Below, piece after piece: positions 34,333 to 44,142 of a stretch of 64,000 nt of DNA; the first letter of the stretch is position 1; each line of letters starts with the position of its first letter. The translations under genes and the position numbers were made by a program. A model generated the notes under the pieces. The model saw nothing but the letters and a program-made list of their open reading frames with translations, was not told the DNA's origin and searched no databases. This DNA comes from Lysinibacillus sphaericus (GTDB lineage Bacteria; Bacillota; Bacilli; Bacillales_A; Planococcaceae), in the NCBI RefSeq assembly GCF_006864135.1, contig NZ_SADV01000014.1:36663-100662 (forward strand), given 5' to 3'.

Positions 34333-35481
34333 TTATAAACCTAAATTCTTGGCAATAATCACTTTCATGACTTCGTTAGTACCTGCATAAATGGACATGA
34401 CAGGAATATCTCGATATCTTCTAGCAATCTTGTATTCCTCCATATAACCGTAGCCACCATGTAACTGCATGCACTGGATAGCAAGCTCGCGTGCATTTTC
34501 CGTTATCCAGTATTTTGCCATCGAAACTTTTGTCACAACATCATTTCCTGCGATATGTTCCACTATTAAAGATTCTAAAAATGATTTCCCTAGTTCAATT
34601 TTTGTTGCCATTTCAGCTATTTTAAATTGTGTATTTTGGAAGTCACTAATTGGTTTCCCGAAAGCTTTGCGTGATTTTACATAATCAATTGTTAAGGCCA
34701 GCATGTCCTCAGCAGCCGTTTGCGCAGCGATGGCTACTGCTAGACGCTCTTGTTGTAGCTTTTCCATCATATAGATAAAGCCTTTACCTTCTTCGCCAAG
34801 GAGATTTTCAACAGGTACGCGACACTCCTCAAAAAAGAGCTCTGCTGTGTCCTGCGCGTGCATGCCAACTTTTTCAAGTTTGCGACCTTTCGTGAAGCCC
34901 GGCGTCCCGTCCTCGATGACAAGGAGGCTAATACCGCGATGTTTTTTTTCGGCCTGAGGATTTGTTTTTACAGCAACGACTACTAAATTTGTATGAATAC
35001 CATTTGTAATAAATGTTTTTTGCCCGTTGACGATATAGTGATCGCCATCACGAATAGCAGTTGTTTGAATGTTTGCCAAATCCGAACCTGTACCTGGCTC
35101 TGTCATAGCAATGGCAGTAATATTTTCGCCTGTAACGCATTTTGGTAGCCAGCGTGATTTTTGCTCATTTGAGCCGTATGCTTCAATATAAGGAACGACA
35201 ATATCGTTATGCAGACCAACGCCAATAAGGCTCGAACCTACACGCTCAAGCTCTTCTTGAATAATAACGCCAAAACTAAAATCTAGTCCGAGACCGCCGT
35301 ATTGTTCTTCTACTTGAGGGCATAGATAACCCATTTCTCCAAGCTTACGCCAAAACTCAAGTGGAATAAGATGATCTTTCTCCCATTGTGAATAATATGG
35401 TTCAGCTTCTTCTGCTAAAAACTTACGTAAGGTTTTACGAAATAACTCATGCTCTGTTGATTCAAATTTATATTTTGCCAT
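34333..35481 (-). CDS. Acyl-CoA dehydrogenase
   Basis: An FAD enzyme of 382 aa that introduces a 2,3-double bond into acyl-CoA thioesters. All family parts are intact: N-terminal helical domain, ITAIAMTEPGTGSDLANIQT, YIVNGQKTFITNG, the segment YVKSRKAFGKPISDFQNTQF, and MQLHGGYGYMEEY. The C-terminal MSIYAGTNEVMKVIIAKNLG has Gly where many members have the catalytic Glu of YEGT, so the base probably lies at another position, as in long- or branched-chain enzymes. ATG 35481 follows AAAGGGG. A CodY-like sequence lies upstream at 35544. It is a useful contrast to the damaged paralogue at 45326. Confidence 0.9.
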   Translation of the reverse strand: MAKYKFESTEHELFRKTLRKFLAEEAEPYYSQWEKDHLIPLEFWRKLGEMGYLCPQVEEQYGGLGLDFSFGVIIQEELERVGSSLIGVGLHNDIVVPYIEAYGSNEQKSRWLPKCVTGENITAIAMTEPGTGSDLANIQTTAIRDGDHYIVNGQKTFITNGIHTNLVVVAVKTNPQAEKKHRGISLLVIEDGTPGFTKGRKLEKVGMHAQDTAELFFEECRVPVENLLGEEGKGFIYMMEKLQQERLAVAIAAQTAAEDMLALTIDYVKSRKAFGKPISDFQNTQFKIAEMATKIELGKSFLESLIVEHIAGNDVVTKVSMAKYWITENARELAIQCMQLHGGYGYMEEYKIARRYRDIPVMSIYAGTNEVMKVIIAKNLGL

Positions 35482-35543
35482 GAACAACACCCCTTTTTCC
35501 CCCGGTATATGCAAATTTTTTCTTGCAATTACAATGTTACTTA

Positions 35544-35558
35544 AAAATTCAGAAAAAT
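35544..35558. promoter_or_regulatory. CodY-like box upstream of acyl-CoA dehydrogenase
   Basis: AAAATTCAGAAAAAT matches AATTTTCWGAAAATT at 12 of 15 positions, about 65 bp before the start codon. Such matches occur by chance in AT-rich DNA. The rest of the gap 35482-35807 shows no gene. Confidence 0.3.
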
Positions 35559-35807
35559 TAAAGTGTATTATTCATAGGTGCTTTCTTAGGTCTCATTGTA
35601 AACCAGAAGAGAGCCTAGATTACGATATTGTCACCTTTCTAATTAAATTGTCATGTAAATCATACGATTAAATGACAAGAAAAATGTACAATATAATGAG
35701 CACATTGGTTGCCCTTACATACTTTCAATAAGAAATACTTAATGCAAATTTAAAAATTAAGTATAATGCTATAATCAACTAAGACTATATGAAGGTAGGG
35801 AACTGAA

Positions 35808-36887
35808 ATGCCTAAAGTAATCGGTGGAATTCTATTAATAAGTATATATAGTGCATTAACTTTTTACTTAGGATGGGGATTGAGACAGTGGCTTGTGGCA
35901 ATGGGGTGGTTCCGATTCCCAATTTTATATTGGGTAGTACTGTATATCATTGCGTTTAGTATTGTTATTAGTAGATTGCATGAGTCCTTACGAGTCTTTT
36001 CAATAATCCATAATTACTGGATGTTTATTTTTGAATACGGATTAATGCTTTGCTTGTTAGCACACTTGATTATTTGGTTAAGCCCCTTTAAAAGTGTACA
36101 GATCATTGGAAGTATAGCCATTGCTATGTTTTTTGTACTAAGTATTGTAGGCACTTATTTAGCATATTCACCTGTTGTCCGTCATTTAGAAATAACGATG
36201 GATAAAAAGAGTAGTGAGCTAGATTCGATGAGAGTTGTAGTTGCTTCAGATTTCCATTTAGGGGTTCTCTCAAATAAAAGACATTTACAACGCTTTGTTA
36301 CTTTATCGAATGAAGCACAACCGGACATCGTCTTTTTAGCTGGGGATATTGTGGATGACGATCCTAAATGGTTTGCTAAAGATGGAATGGCAGATGTGAT
36401 GAAGCAATTAACATCGACATATGGAGTGTACGGTGTACTAGGCAATCACGAATACTATGGCAAGAAAATCCTTGAATTTATTAAAGAGATGGAAAATGCT
36501 AATGTAAAAGTTTTGTGTGATGAAACTATTAGAATCGATAATGTGATAGTATTAACGGGGCAAGAGGATATTACAAATAAGGATAGAAAGCAACTAGATG
36601 CATTGAAGACAGCAGATGATTTGCCTTGGTTTGTTATGAATCATACCCCAAATGATTTAATTACACCTGCAAAAATGGGCGTAGACTTCCATATGTCAGG
36701 GCATACACATAAAGGTCAACTATGGCCTAATCAGTATATAACGGCTCGTGTATTTGAACTTGATTATGGTTATAAGATAAAAGAAAAAATGCATACACTT
36801 GTTTCATCAGGCTTTGGCTTTTGGGGTCCGCCAATGCGAATAGGCAGCCGTTCCGAGTTATGGGTTGTAGATATAAATTTCCGTTAG
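35808..36887 (+). CDS. Membrane-anchored calcineurin-like metallophosphoesterase
   Basis: A 359-aa protein with four N-terminal membrane segments (to about residue 120) and a C-terminal phosphoesterase domain. The metal-binding motifs are all present: SDFHLG, LAGDIVDDD, LGNHEYYG, MNHTP and SGHTHKGQ. Similar proteins (YkuE/YaeI type) act on lipid-linked or nucleotide substrates, for example UDP-diacylglucosamine; the real substrate is unknown. GAAGGTAGGG lies 10 bp before ATG. Single gene. Confidence 0.88.
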   Translation: MPKVIGGILLISIYSALTFYLGWGLRQWLVAMGWFRFPILYWVVLYIIAFSIVISRLHESLRVFSIIHNYWMFIFEYGLMLCLLAHLIIWLSPFKSVQIIGSIAIAMFFVLSIVGTYLAYSPVVRHLEITMDKKSSELDSMRVVVASDFHLGVLSNKRHLQRFVTLSNEAQPDIVFLAGDIVDDDPKWFAKDGMADVMKQLTSTYGVYGVLGNHEYYGKKILEFIKEMENANVKVLCDETIRIDNVIVLTGQEDITNKDRKQLDALKTADDLPWFVMNHTPNDLITPAKMGVDFHMSGHTHKGQLWPNQYITARVFELDYGYKIKEKMHTLVSSGFGFWGPPMRIGSRSELWVVDINFR

Positions 36888-36967
36888 TTGGTAAATTACA
36901 ATCTCTGTATTATGGTGATTTTGGTCCGTCATCTGAAGACGCTTTGAAATAAATGACATGTGAATAA

Positions 36968-37074
36968 GTAGAATGGAGTGAAGGCTGGGCGACTCCTTTG
37001 GGACTAGCTTCACAGATGGTTTTTGTGCGAAAGCGCCCAGCCGGAACGGAAATCAACCCCACGTTATGGTGATA
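36968..37074 (+). repeat. Family A repeat, short copy
   Basis: Left AGAATGGAGTGAAGGCTGGG, right CGCCCAGCCGGAACGGAAAT then CAACCCCACGTTATGGTGA. The interior is reduced to about 30 bases, including part of the GTGCGAAAGCG cassette. Confidence 0.85.
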
Positions 37075-37172
37075 AGGAAGTCTACTCATAACTGAATGTT
37101 ATAGTCATAGTATATGAAAAAGTGTATTTTATAATATGTTGGTATTTAATTTATAAAAGGTAAGGTGAAAAC

Positions 37173-38006
37173 GTGGATATCATTGAATTATTAAAGGCGC
37201 TTATTTTGGGCTTTGTCGAGGGAATGACAGAGTTTGCGCCAGTGTCGTCGACAGGTCATATGATTATTGTAGACGATATGTGGCTAAAGACAGAGGAGTT
37301 TTTAGGGATGTATCCCGCCAATACGTTTAAAATTGTTGTACAACTTGGCTCCATTTTAGCCGTAGTCGTTGTTATGTGGAAGCGAATGTTAAATTTAGTG
37401 GGACTTTATAAAATTGATGGCCAATCGAAATCTGTGAAAGGTCACTTCAACTTACTACATGTGATTGTAGGTATGTTGCCAGCAGTTATATTAGGTTTTG
37501 CGTTCAAAGATTTTATCGATGATCATTTATTTAAAGTAGAGCATGTTATTTATGCTTTAGTAGCTGGAGCACTTTTAATGATTGCTGCCGATAAATTAGC
37601 ACCGAAAAGACCAAAAGTGGATTCTTTAGATAAAATTTCTTATGGTTTAGCTTTTAAAGTAGGGTTAGTACAATGTTTATCACTTTGGCCAGGATTCTCC
37701 CGTTCAGGGGCAACGATATCTGGTGGTGTACTATTTGGCATGAGTCACCGTGTGGCGGCAGATTTTACTTTCATTATGGCAGTACCAATTATGGCGGGTG
37801 CTAGTTTAGTATCTGTCCTGAAAAACTGGGATACGCTATCTATGGATTATTTTGGATTCTATGTAGTAGGCTTCATTAGCTCATTTATCTTCGCATTACT
37901 ATCAATTAAATTCTTCTTAGCACTTATTTCAAAAGTGAAATTAATGCCATTTGCTATTTATCGTATAGTACTAGCTGCTGTACTAGCTGTTATTATCTTT
38001 ATGTAA
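37173..38006 (+). CDS. uppP: Undecaprenyl-diphosphatase (bacitracin resistance)
   Basis: A 277-aa membrane enzyme that recycles undecaprenyl pyrophosphate, the lipid carrier for cell-wall synthesis; overproduction gives bacitracin resistance in relatives. The two BacA motifs are clear: GFVEGMTEFAPVSSTGHMII and SLWPGFSRSGATISGG. Seven or eight membrane segments. The start is GTG with AAAAGGTAAGGTG upstream. Single gene between a family A repeat and a terminator. Confidence 0.95.
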   Translation: MDIIELLKALILGFVEGMTEFAPVSSTGHMIIVDDMWLKTEEFLGMYPANTFKIVVQLGSILAVVVVMWKRMLNLVGLYKIDGQSKSVKGHFNLLHVIVGMLPAVILGFAFKDFIDDHLFKVEHVIYALVAGALLMIAADKLAPKRPKVDSLDKISYGLAFKVGLVQCLSLWPGFSRSGATISGGVLFGMSHRVAADFTFIMAVPIMAGASLVSVLKNWDTLSMDYFGFYVVGFISSFIFALLSIKFFLALISKVKLMPFAIYRIVLAAVLAVIIFM

Positions 38007-38010
38007 ATAA

Positions 38011-38050
38011 TAAAGTCACTCTTCTATTATAAGAATGAGTGGCTTTTTTT
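38011..38050 (+). terminator. Terminator of uppP
   Basis: AAAGTCACTC pairs with GAGTGGCTTT (one G-U), followed by TTTTT. Confidence 0.8.
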
Positions 38051-38242
38051 TAATTTCTTTCAGCGGGTTACAAATTTTACCTGTTGCTACGTTTTCGGCA
38101 CAAAAAGAGGAACTAAGCCTACGAACGCCACGTTCTGTGGCATAAACGAATGACCGACATCGTGTTGACCCTCTAAGTACTAAGCCGATTCGGCAAATGT
38201 TTTCTGCGCGACAGCGGCAATTAGGCCGAGGCATAAATGATT
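38050..38242 (+). repeat. Family B modular repeat
   Basis: Left arm TAATTTCTTTCAGCGGG, GCCAC-GTTCT-GTGGC hairpin, a divergent GACATCGTGTTGAC segment, and an end GGCCGAGGCATAAATGATT. It directly abuts the uppP terminator. Confidence 0.7.
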
Positions 38243-38432
38243 AAATTAAGAAGAAATGCATGGTTAATAAGTATTGTTCGAAAGTAGTATGTTAGATTAA
38301 CGCGTATTGTAAAACAGATATTTTTTTCCTATATATTGTCATTACAGTTGTAAAGAACTTATAATTAAATTCAGAGAGTTTTTTGTTTTCTGATTATATT
38401 TGGTAGAATAGACATACAACGGGGTGGTAAAA

Positions 38433-39725
38433 TTGTTTCAAATTGGAAATAAATTTAAGAAGCATACAATTGAGATTACTGATGAATCAAGTATAGGGGT
38501 TATTATTCAGGATCAGGAACGTTTACTACAGTTAAATCTAGTAAATTTAACTAGAGAAGATTTACAGTTAATTAGAAGTTTAAAACCGTATATTGAACGA
38601 AATGTTGGAGAGGTAGTGGCAGCATTTTATCATGCGATTGAGAGTGTGCCAACATTACGTGAGGTTATTGAAAAGTATAGCTCTAGTGAGAAGTTACGCC
38701 AAACATTAAGCCATCATATTATAGAAATGTTCGAAGGGCGTATAGACGATGCATTTTTGAAGAAGAGAAGGCGAGTAGCAAAAATGCATGTGAAGATTAA
38801 CTTGTATCCTAAGTGGTATTTAGCAGCCTTTCAAAATCTTGAAAAATTTTTAAGACAGATTGTTTATAAGCTTCAATTAACGAGGGATGAAGAAGAAAAG
38901 TTTTGTGAGGCCGTTAGTAAAATGTGTAATTTTGAACAACAGATTGTTCTAGAGGAATATGATAATTATGCTAATACATTAATTGAGAAGCAACAGCATA
39001 GTGTTCGAGAACATGTTAAGGAAATTATAGGTGGGATATCTACGCAGCTAGAGACCCAATCTCATAGTACCAATGAAACAGTGACAGAACTCGTTTATAA
39101 CACCAAGGAAGTGAATGAATACTTGAAGGAAAGTATCGATGAGGCAAAAACAATGCAAGAGGTATCGTCTGAAGGTTATTCTAAAATAATATTAATCAAT
39201 GAGCAAACAGGGAAAATTCATCATAAGACAGTTGAAATGTCGGGTATGGTGGAGCAATTAGATGATTCTTCCTCCAAAATTAATGCTGTTATTGAAATAG
39301 TAAAAAATATTTCTGGTCAAACAAATTTACTTGCGTTAAATTCGGCTATTGAGGCTGCACGTGCAGGAGAGCACGGAAAAGGCTTTGCTGTCGTAGCGAG
39401 CGAAGTTCGTAAGCTTGCAGATCAGACCAAAACGTCGGTTGAACAAATTGCGGATCTCATAACTAAGTCTAATGGGATTACACAACAAGTTGTTCAAGCA
39501 ATTCATGAGATTCAAGAGATGGTGAACAATAGTATTGAGCAAAATGAGGAATCTTTAAAAGCATTCGACGCAATATCTAGCTCAGTAAACGGTTCTATCT
39601 CAAACTTCCAAAACGTCGGACTGAAAATAACGGAACTGACGGAAATTATAGAAACGATTGGAGAATCTTCCGAGGAATTAAAACAGGTTGCCAATCGATT
39701 AGATACAACAATTAGAGATTTTTAA
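38433..39725 (+). CDS. hemAT: Globin-coupled aerotaxis receptor HemAT
   Basis: A soluble haem-based oxygen sensor and chemotaxis transducer, 430 aa. Residues 1-180 form the globin-coupled sensor domain; the proximal haem ligand is H119 in [18 protein letters not shown] (H123 in B. subtilis HemAT). Residues about 190-430 are the methyl-accepting signalling coiled coil with the hairpin tip [21 protein letters not shown] chose TTG 38433, because GGGGTGG at 38421-38427 is its binding site; GTG 38424 lies inside that site. No sigma-D motif was found upstream. A strong terminator follows. Confidence 0.93.
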   Translation: MFQIGNKFKKHTIEITDESSIGVIIQDQERLLQLNLVNLTREDLQLIRSLKPYIERNVGEVVAAFYHAIESVPTLREVIEKYSSSEKLRQTLSHHIIEMFEGRIDDAFLKKRRRVAKMHVKINLYPKWYLAAFQNLEKFLRQIVYKLQLTRDEEEKFCEAVSKMCNFEQQIVLEEYDNYANTLIEKQQHSVREHVKEIIGGISTQLETQSHSTNETVTELVYNTKEVNEYLKESIDEAKTMQEVSSEGYSKIILINEQTGKIHHKTVEMSGMVEQLDDSSSKINAVIEIVKNISGQTNLLALNSAIEAARAGEHGKGFAVVASEVRKLADQTKTSVEQIADLITKSNGITQQVVQAIHEIQEMVNNSIEQNEESLKAFDAISSSVNGSISNFQNVGLKITELTEIIETIGESSEELKQVANRLDTTIRDF

Positions 39726-39727
39726 CG

Positions 39728-39758
39728 ACTATGCATAGAGCCTATGCATAGTTTTTTT
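39728..39758 (+). terminator. Terminator of hemAT
   Basis: ACTATGCATAG pairs perfectly with CTATGCATAGT, then TTTTTTT. Confidence 0.9.
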
Positions 39759-39774
39759 GCTTCCTCGGGGCGTC

Positions 39775-39828
39775 CGATAAGCCGCTTTTGTTTGCTGACG
39801 CTTCGCTTTCGCACAGATAGAACTGTTG
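39775..39828 (-). repeat. Cassette fragment shared by families A and B
   Basis: The reverse strand reads CTGTGCGAAAGCGAAGCGTC then AGCAAACAAAAGCGGC. A detached copy of the repeat cassette without family arms. Confidence 0.6.
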
Positions 39829-40047
39829 ATCCCAAAGTAGTTAATCTCTTGAACAAATCGTGTTTTATTTTTCATAAATAATAGGACAAAATCGCCTTTC
39901 TGAAGGATAAAACAATAAATAGATGGATGAAGTTTGAGGAGTGCCAGAAAAGAGTAGCTATCACACACGTAAAGATAAGAAATCCCTAGAAAATGAGCGT
40001 TCTAAGTGTTACGCTATAGGCGAATTGAATTGAGGGGTGTTCGGAAT

Positions 40048-41010
40048 ATGAAAAAGAAATTATTTATTACACGAAAGTTCCCAGCGCATATAGTTGAACC
40101 GTTGAAAGAGTATTATGATATCGAACAATGGGAGGAGGAGGAAATTGTTATACCACGGGAAAAACTATTGGCAGCTGTTGCAGATTGTGAAGTATTGTGG
40201 GTAACGCTTGCTGACCAAGTCGATGAAGAGTTATTATTACACGCTCCCAAACTAAAACTCGTGACTAATTTAGCTGTTGGATACAATAACATTGATGTCA
40301 AAGCTTTGCGTAAGCGTGAAATAATGGCAACTAATACTCCAGGAGTTTTAACAAATACGACTGCAGATTTAGTATGGGGATTATTGCTTGCTACTGCTCG
40401 AAGAATTCCAGAAAGTGAACGATATTTGCGTGAGGGTAAATGGAAAAGCTGGTATCCGATGCAATTAGTAGGTAAAGATGTTTCAGGATCCACTATAGGA
40501 ATTATTGGTATGGGACGTATTGGCCAAGCTGTTGCTAGACGAGCAAAAGGTTTTGATATGAAAATTTTATACAACAATCGTAGACGTCGCCATGAGGTGG
40601 AAGAAATGTATGGCTTTCAATATGTATCATTGGAGGATCTTTTAAAACAATCGGATTTTGTTGTTATTATGACACCTTTTAATAATGATACAGTAGGACT
40701 TATAGGAGCAAAGGAACTAGCTTTGATGAAGGATGACGCAGTATTAATTAACGCATCACGTGGTGGCATTATCGATGAGAATGCACTTTATGGTACGTTA
40801 AAAAATGGTAAGTTGTGGGCAGCTGGGCTAGATGTCTTTGAACAAGAGCCTATAGCTTTGAGTCATCCCTTATTGACGCTTCCAAATGTTGTAGCAATTC
40901 CGCACATCGGTAGTGCCTCGCTTCAAACTAGAACTGCTATGCTGATGCTGAACGTTAAAGAGCTTACCGCATATGGGCAGGGCAAGGCTGTAACGAATCG
41001 AATAGATTGA
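40048..41010 (+). CDS. D-isomer 2-hydroxyacid dehydrogenase
   Basis: A 320-aa NAD(P)-dependent reductase, similar to glyoxylate/hydroxypyruvate reductases. The cofactor loop is GIIGMGRIGQAVARRAKGF; catalytic Arg, Glu and His are in INASRGGIIDE, FEQEP and IPHIGSA. It reduces small 2-keto acids such as glyoxylate; the precise substrate is not predictable. I chose ATG 40048 (AGGGGTG upstream) rather than the longer frame from 40006. Single gene with a terminator at 41108. Confidence 0.9.
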   Translation: MKKKLFITRKFPAHIVEPLKEYYDIEQWEEEEIVIPREKLLAAVADCEVLWVTLADQVDEELLLHAPKLKLVTNLAVGYNNIDVKALRKREIMATNTPGVLTNTTADLVWGLLLATARRIPESERYLREGKWKSWYPMQLVGKDVSGSTIGIIGMGRIGQAVARRAKGFDMKILYNNRRRRHEVEEMYGFQYVSLEDLLKQSDFVVIMTPFNNDTVGLIGAKELALMKDDAVLINASRGGIIDENALYGTLKNGKLWAAGLDVFEQEPIALSHPLLTLPNVVAIPHIGSASLQTRTAMLMLNVKELTAYGQGKAVTNRID

Positions 41011-41107
41011 TGACACTGAAGGTAACAGAAGTAGGGGTCCTTTTGTTATAAATCTGTAAAAATTTGGTTTTAGGGAGTGAATGGTGTAAATCAACTGTGA
41101 TTATAAG

Positions 41108-41145
41108 AGAAGGAGTACATCGTAATTAGATGTGCTCCTTTAACT
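41108..41145 (+). terminator. Terminator of hydroxyacid dehydrogenase gene
   Basis: AAGGAGTACATC (41110-41121) pairs with GATGTGCTCCTT (41129-41140), followed by T-rich bases. Confidence 0.8.
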
Positions 41146-41327
41146 AATTTCTGCGGGTGTCCAAACATCTGTACCTGTTGCTACGTCAGCACTACGCTTT
41201 CGCGCAAAAAACATTGTGCTGCTGTCGCTACGCTTTCGCATAAAAAACAGTTGTTGGACAAAAGCCGATTCCAGACGCATTGTTTATTTGTAGAGAAAGC
41301 TACAATTATGCCTCGGCATAATTGATT
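41141..41327 (+). repeat. Family B modular repeat, rearranged
   Basis: The left arm is degraded (TAACTAATTTCTGCGGG). The interior has CTGTACCTGTTGCTACG and inverted cassette sequence (GCTGTCGCTACGCTTTCGC), ending in ATTATGCCTCGGCATAAT and TGATT. Confidence 0.75.
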
Positions 41328-41339
41328 AAATAGCGTCCA

Positions 41340-42140
41340 TTATTTATTAAACATATCAAATAAACCGCCAATGCCGCCTTCACCTTTAGATTGACCGCCA
41401 CCGCCTTGAGAAATTGGTGCTGCAGCGAAGACGCGGCTTGCTAAACGGCTAAATGGTAATGACTGGATCCATACTTTACCCGGACCCTTTAAAGTAGCGA
41501 AGAAGATACCTTCACCACCAAATAATGCAGTTTTTACGCCCTTGACCATTTCGATATCGTAATCTACATCAGATGTCATAGCAACTAAACAGCCTGTATC
41601 AACACGTAATACTTCACCAGGTGCTAGAGTCTTTTCGTGAATAGTGCCACCTGCATGTACAAAAGCCATGCCGTCTCCTTCAAGCTTTTGCATAATGAAG
41701 CCTTCACCACCAAAGAAGCCAACACCGATTTTTTTCTGGAATTCAACGCCGATTGAAACTCCTTTTGCAGCAGCTAAAAAGGCATCCTTTTGACAAATAA
41801 TCTTTCCGTTCAATTGGCTTAAATCCATTGGAATAATCTTACCAGGGTATGGAGAAGCAAAATACACATGGCGTTTACCTGAACCAACGTTCGTAAATGT
41901 CGTCATGAATAAACTTTCACCTGTAATTAGACGTTTTCCAGCTCCAAATAATTTACCCATAAGTCCACTTTCTAGGCTTCCTGTTGAACCATCGCCAAAG
42001 ATCGTTTCCATATGGATAGAATCATCCATCATCATTAAAGCTCCAGCCTCAGCTACCACTGTTTCTTGAGGGTCAAGCTCAACTTGCACGTATTGCATAT
42101 CGTCGCCATATAATTTGTAGTCAATTTCGTGATTATTCAT
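41340..42140 (-). CDS. AIM24/TIGR00266 family protein
   Basis: A 266-aa protein, mostly beta structure, starting MNNHEIDYKLYGDDMQYVQV. Typical TIGR00266 pieces are ETVVAEAGALMMMDD, ESLFMTTFTN and GGEGIFFATLKGPGKVWIQS. A glycine-rich C-terminal tail ends GGLFDMFNK. Family members are found in all domains (mitochondrial Aim24, Bacillus YhfI-type stress proteins) without a firm biochemical role. ATG 42140 has TTGGAGG upstream. Confidence 0.85.
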   Translation of the reverse strand: MNNHEIDYKLYGDDMQYVQVELDPQETVVAEAGALMMMDDSIHMETIFGDGSTGSLESGLMGKLFGAGKRLITGESLFMTTFTNVGSGKRHVYFASPYPGKIIPMDLSQLNGKIICQKDAFLAAAKGVSIGVEFQKKIGVGFFGGEGFIMQKLEGDGMAFVHAGGTIHEKTLAPGEVLRVDTGCLVAMTSDVDYDIEMVKGVKTALFGGEGIFFATLKGPGKVWIQSLPFSRLASRVFAAAPISQGGGGQSKGEGGIGGLFDMFNK

Positions 42141-42310
42141 AAAGGATTCCTCCAAAAAATAATTTTGTTATTATATACGATCATAGGTTGTATTAGTTTC
42201 ATCGTATAATTAAATATTTTAGAAAAAAAGGGAATAAGCTAGTAAATGTCGAATATAAAACACTAGAATGAGTATTTTTATTTTTGTTTAGCTGGAATTT
42301 GTGATTGTTT

Positions 42311-42391
42311 TAACTTCTTTCAGCGAGTGTCAAACATCCCGCTGAAAGAAGTTAAAACCTCCGACGCAATTATGCCGAGGCATAATCGATT
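42311..42391 (+). repeat. Family B repeat, minimal two-hairpin copy
   Basis: AACTTCTTTCAGCG (14 bp) is perfectly inverted as CGCTGAAAGAAGTT 15 bases later, followed by CCTCCGACGC and the terminal palindrome ATTATGCCGAGGCATAAT. All interior modules are absent, so this copy shows the core of the family. Confidence 0.85.
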
Positions 42392-42525
42392 GCTCACAAA
42401 AGACTTTCATCCGTAACTGACATCAATGGTTCAGCTAAAGAAAATAAAGCCTCTGACGATTGTCACCGATGTTATTGCTGCAAAAGCACGCTCTTCAGAC
42501 CTCTATATATTAAAAATTCGGAATT

Positions 42526-42554
42526 TTGACACACTAAATTCTATATACTATAGA
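42526..42554 (+). promoter_or_regulatory. Promoter of lysine-catabolic operon
   Basis: TTGACA (42526-42531) and TATAGA (42549-42554) with a 17-bp spacer, about 80 bp before the aldehyde dehydrogenase start. Confidence 0.65.
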
Positions 42555-42637
42555 GTAATAGATGATATCTGTTTGAAAGCAATGCAATTGGTAACATTGA
42601 GGCAGAGGCACAATAGATAGTTCAGGGGGTGTATGTA

Positions 42638-44116
42638 GTGGAAATTAAAAACTATATCGGCGGTGAATGGGTAACAAATTCACATTTACAAAGTATAGTA
42701 GTGACCAACCCTGCTAATGGGGAGCAGCTAGCTACAATACCGTTATCTACTGCAAGTGAGGTAGATGAAGCGGTAGCGGTTGCAAAAATTGCGCAAAAAA
42801 GCTGGGCATTAGTACCTGCACCTAAACGTGCTGACTATTTATATGCCATCGGTCAAAAAATGAAAGAGAAGAAGGAACATTTGGCGACCGTTTTAACAAA
42901 AGAAATGGGGAAGGTTATTGAAGAAGCTAGGGGTGAAGTACAGGAAGGGATAGACATGGCCTACTATATGGCTGGTGAAGGGCGACGGTTATTTGGGGAG
43001 ACAACACCGTCAGAGCTAGCTAATAAATTTGCCATGAGTGTACGGGCACCTATTGGCGTTGTAGGTTTAATAACTCCGTGGAATTTCCCTGTAGCTATTG
43101 CGACCTGGAAGTCATTCCCTGCAATGGTTGCTGGCAATACGTTCATTTGGAAGCCGTCAAATGAGACGCCTATGATGGCGTATGAGATGGGCAAAATTTT
43201 TGAAGAGGTTGGCTTACCAGGCGGAGTGGCAAATATCGTTTTTGGTACGGGGCCAACAGTTGGAACAGCATTAATTGAACACCCAGATGTTAAGGTCATT
43301 TCATTTACCGGCTCTACAACAACAGGTAGTAAGGTAGCAGAGCTAGGTGGTAAACACCTGAAGAAGATTTCATTAGAGATGGGTGGAAAAAATGCAGTCA
43401 TAGTTATGGACGATGCTGATTTACAGCTAGCTACTGAAGGTATCTTATGGAGTGCATTTGGCACTGCTGGTCAAAGGTGTACGGCATGTAGTCGCGTGAT
43501 CGTGCATAAAGATGTAAGAGAGGAACTAGAAAAACGTCTATTAGACGAAATGCAAAAGCTAACAATTGGGGACGGCCTGGATGAAGGTGTGAAGATTGGA
43601 CCTGTGATTAACAAAGCCGCATTGGAAAAGATTAATCACTATGTGCAAATCGGCAAACAAGAAGGGGCGACATTGTTAGCTGGAGGTAGAATTTTATCTG
43701 AGCCTCCTTATGATAAAGGGGTTTATTATGAGCCTACACTATTTACCAACGTGAAGCCTGACATGATTATTGCACAGGAAGAAATCTTTGGTCCGGTCGT
43801 TTCTTTAATTGAAGTAGCAAGTTTAGATGAAGCAATCGAAGTAAACAATGGCGTAAAATTTGGCTTATCCAGTTCAATTTTCTCACAAGATGTGAATACG
43901 ATTTTCCGCGCACAACGAGATTTAGATACAGGTATTGTTTATGTGAATGCTGGCACAACAGGTGCTGAAATCCATTTGCCATTTGGCGGCACAAAAGGCA
44001 CGGGGAACGGTCACCGTGACTCGGGTGTAGCTGCTTTAGATGTCTATACAGAATGGAAAAGTATTTATGTAGACTATAGCGGTAAATTACAAAGAGCACA
44101 AATCGATACAGAATAA
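42638..44116 (+). CDS. Aldehyde dehydrogenase, probable aminoadipate-semialdehyde dehydrogenase
   Basis: A 492-aa NAD(P)-dependent enzyme. Catalytic Cys is in GTAGQRCTACSR, general-base Glu in SLEMGGKN, cofactor loop in ISFTGSTTTGSKVAE and TPWNFPVAI; the C-terminal LPFGGTKGTGNGHRDSG is typical of the ALDH7-like branch. With the lysine 6-dehydrogenase-like gene 26 bp downstream it would oxidise alpha-aminoadipate semialdehyde (from piperideine-6-carboxylate) to aminoadipate. That assignment rests on context. GTG 42638 follows CAGGGGGTG; GTG 42629 is inside this site. Confidence 0.85.
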   Translation: MEIKNYIGGEWVTNSHLQSIVVTNPANGEQLATIPLSTASEVDEAVAVAKIAQKSWALVPAPKRADYLYAIGQKMKEKKEHLATVLTKEMGKVIEEARGEVQEGIDMAYYMAGEGRRLFGETTPSELANKFAMSVRAPIGVVGLITPWNFPVAIATWKSFPAMVAGNTFIWKPSNETPMMAYEMGKIFEEVGLPGGVANIVFGTGPTVGTALIEHPDVKVISFTGSTTTGSKVAELGGKHLKKISLEMGGKNAVIVMDDADLQLATEGILWSAFGTAGQRCTACSRVIVHKDVREELEKRLLDEMQKLTIGDGLDEGVKIGPVINKAALEKINHYVQIGKQEGATLLAGGRILSEPPYDKGVYYEPTLFTNVKPDMIIAQEEIFGPVVSLIEVASLDEAIEVNNGVKFGLSSSIFSQDVNTIFRAQRDLDTGIVYVNAGTTGAEIHLPFGGTKGTGNGHRDSGVAALDVYTEWKSIYVDYSGKLQRAQIDTE

Positions 44117-44142
44117 CAGATCAATGAAAGGGGATGTTCTTG

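Noticed and set aside
42426..42620. 64-residue ORF upstream of the aldehyde dehydrogenase
   Set aside because: No ribosome binding site, no recognisable pattern, and it overlaps the probable operon promoter.
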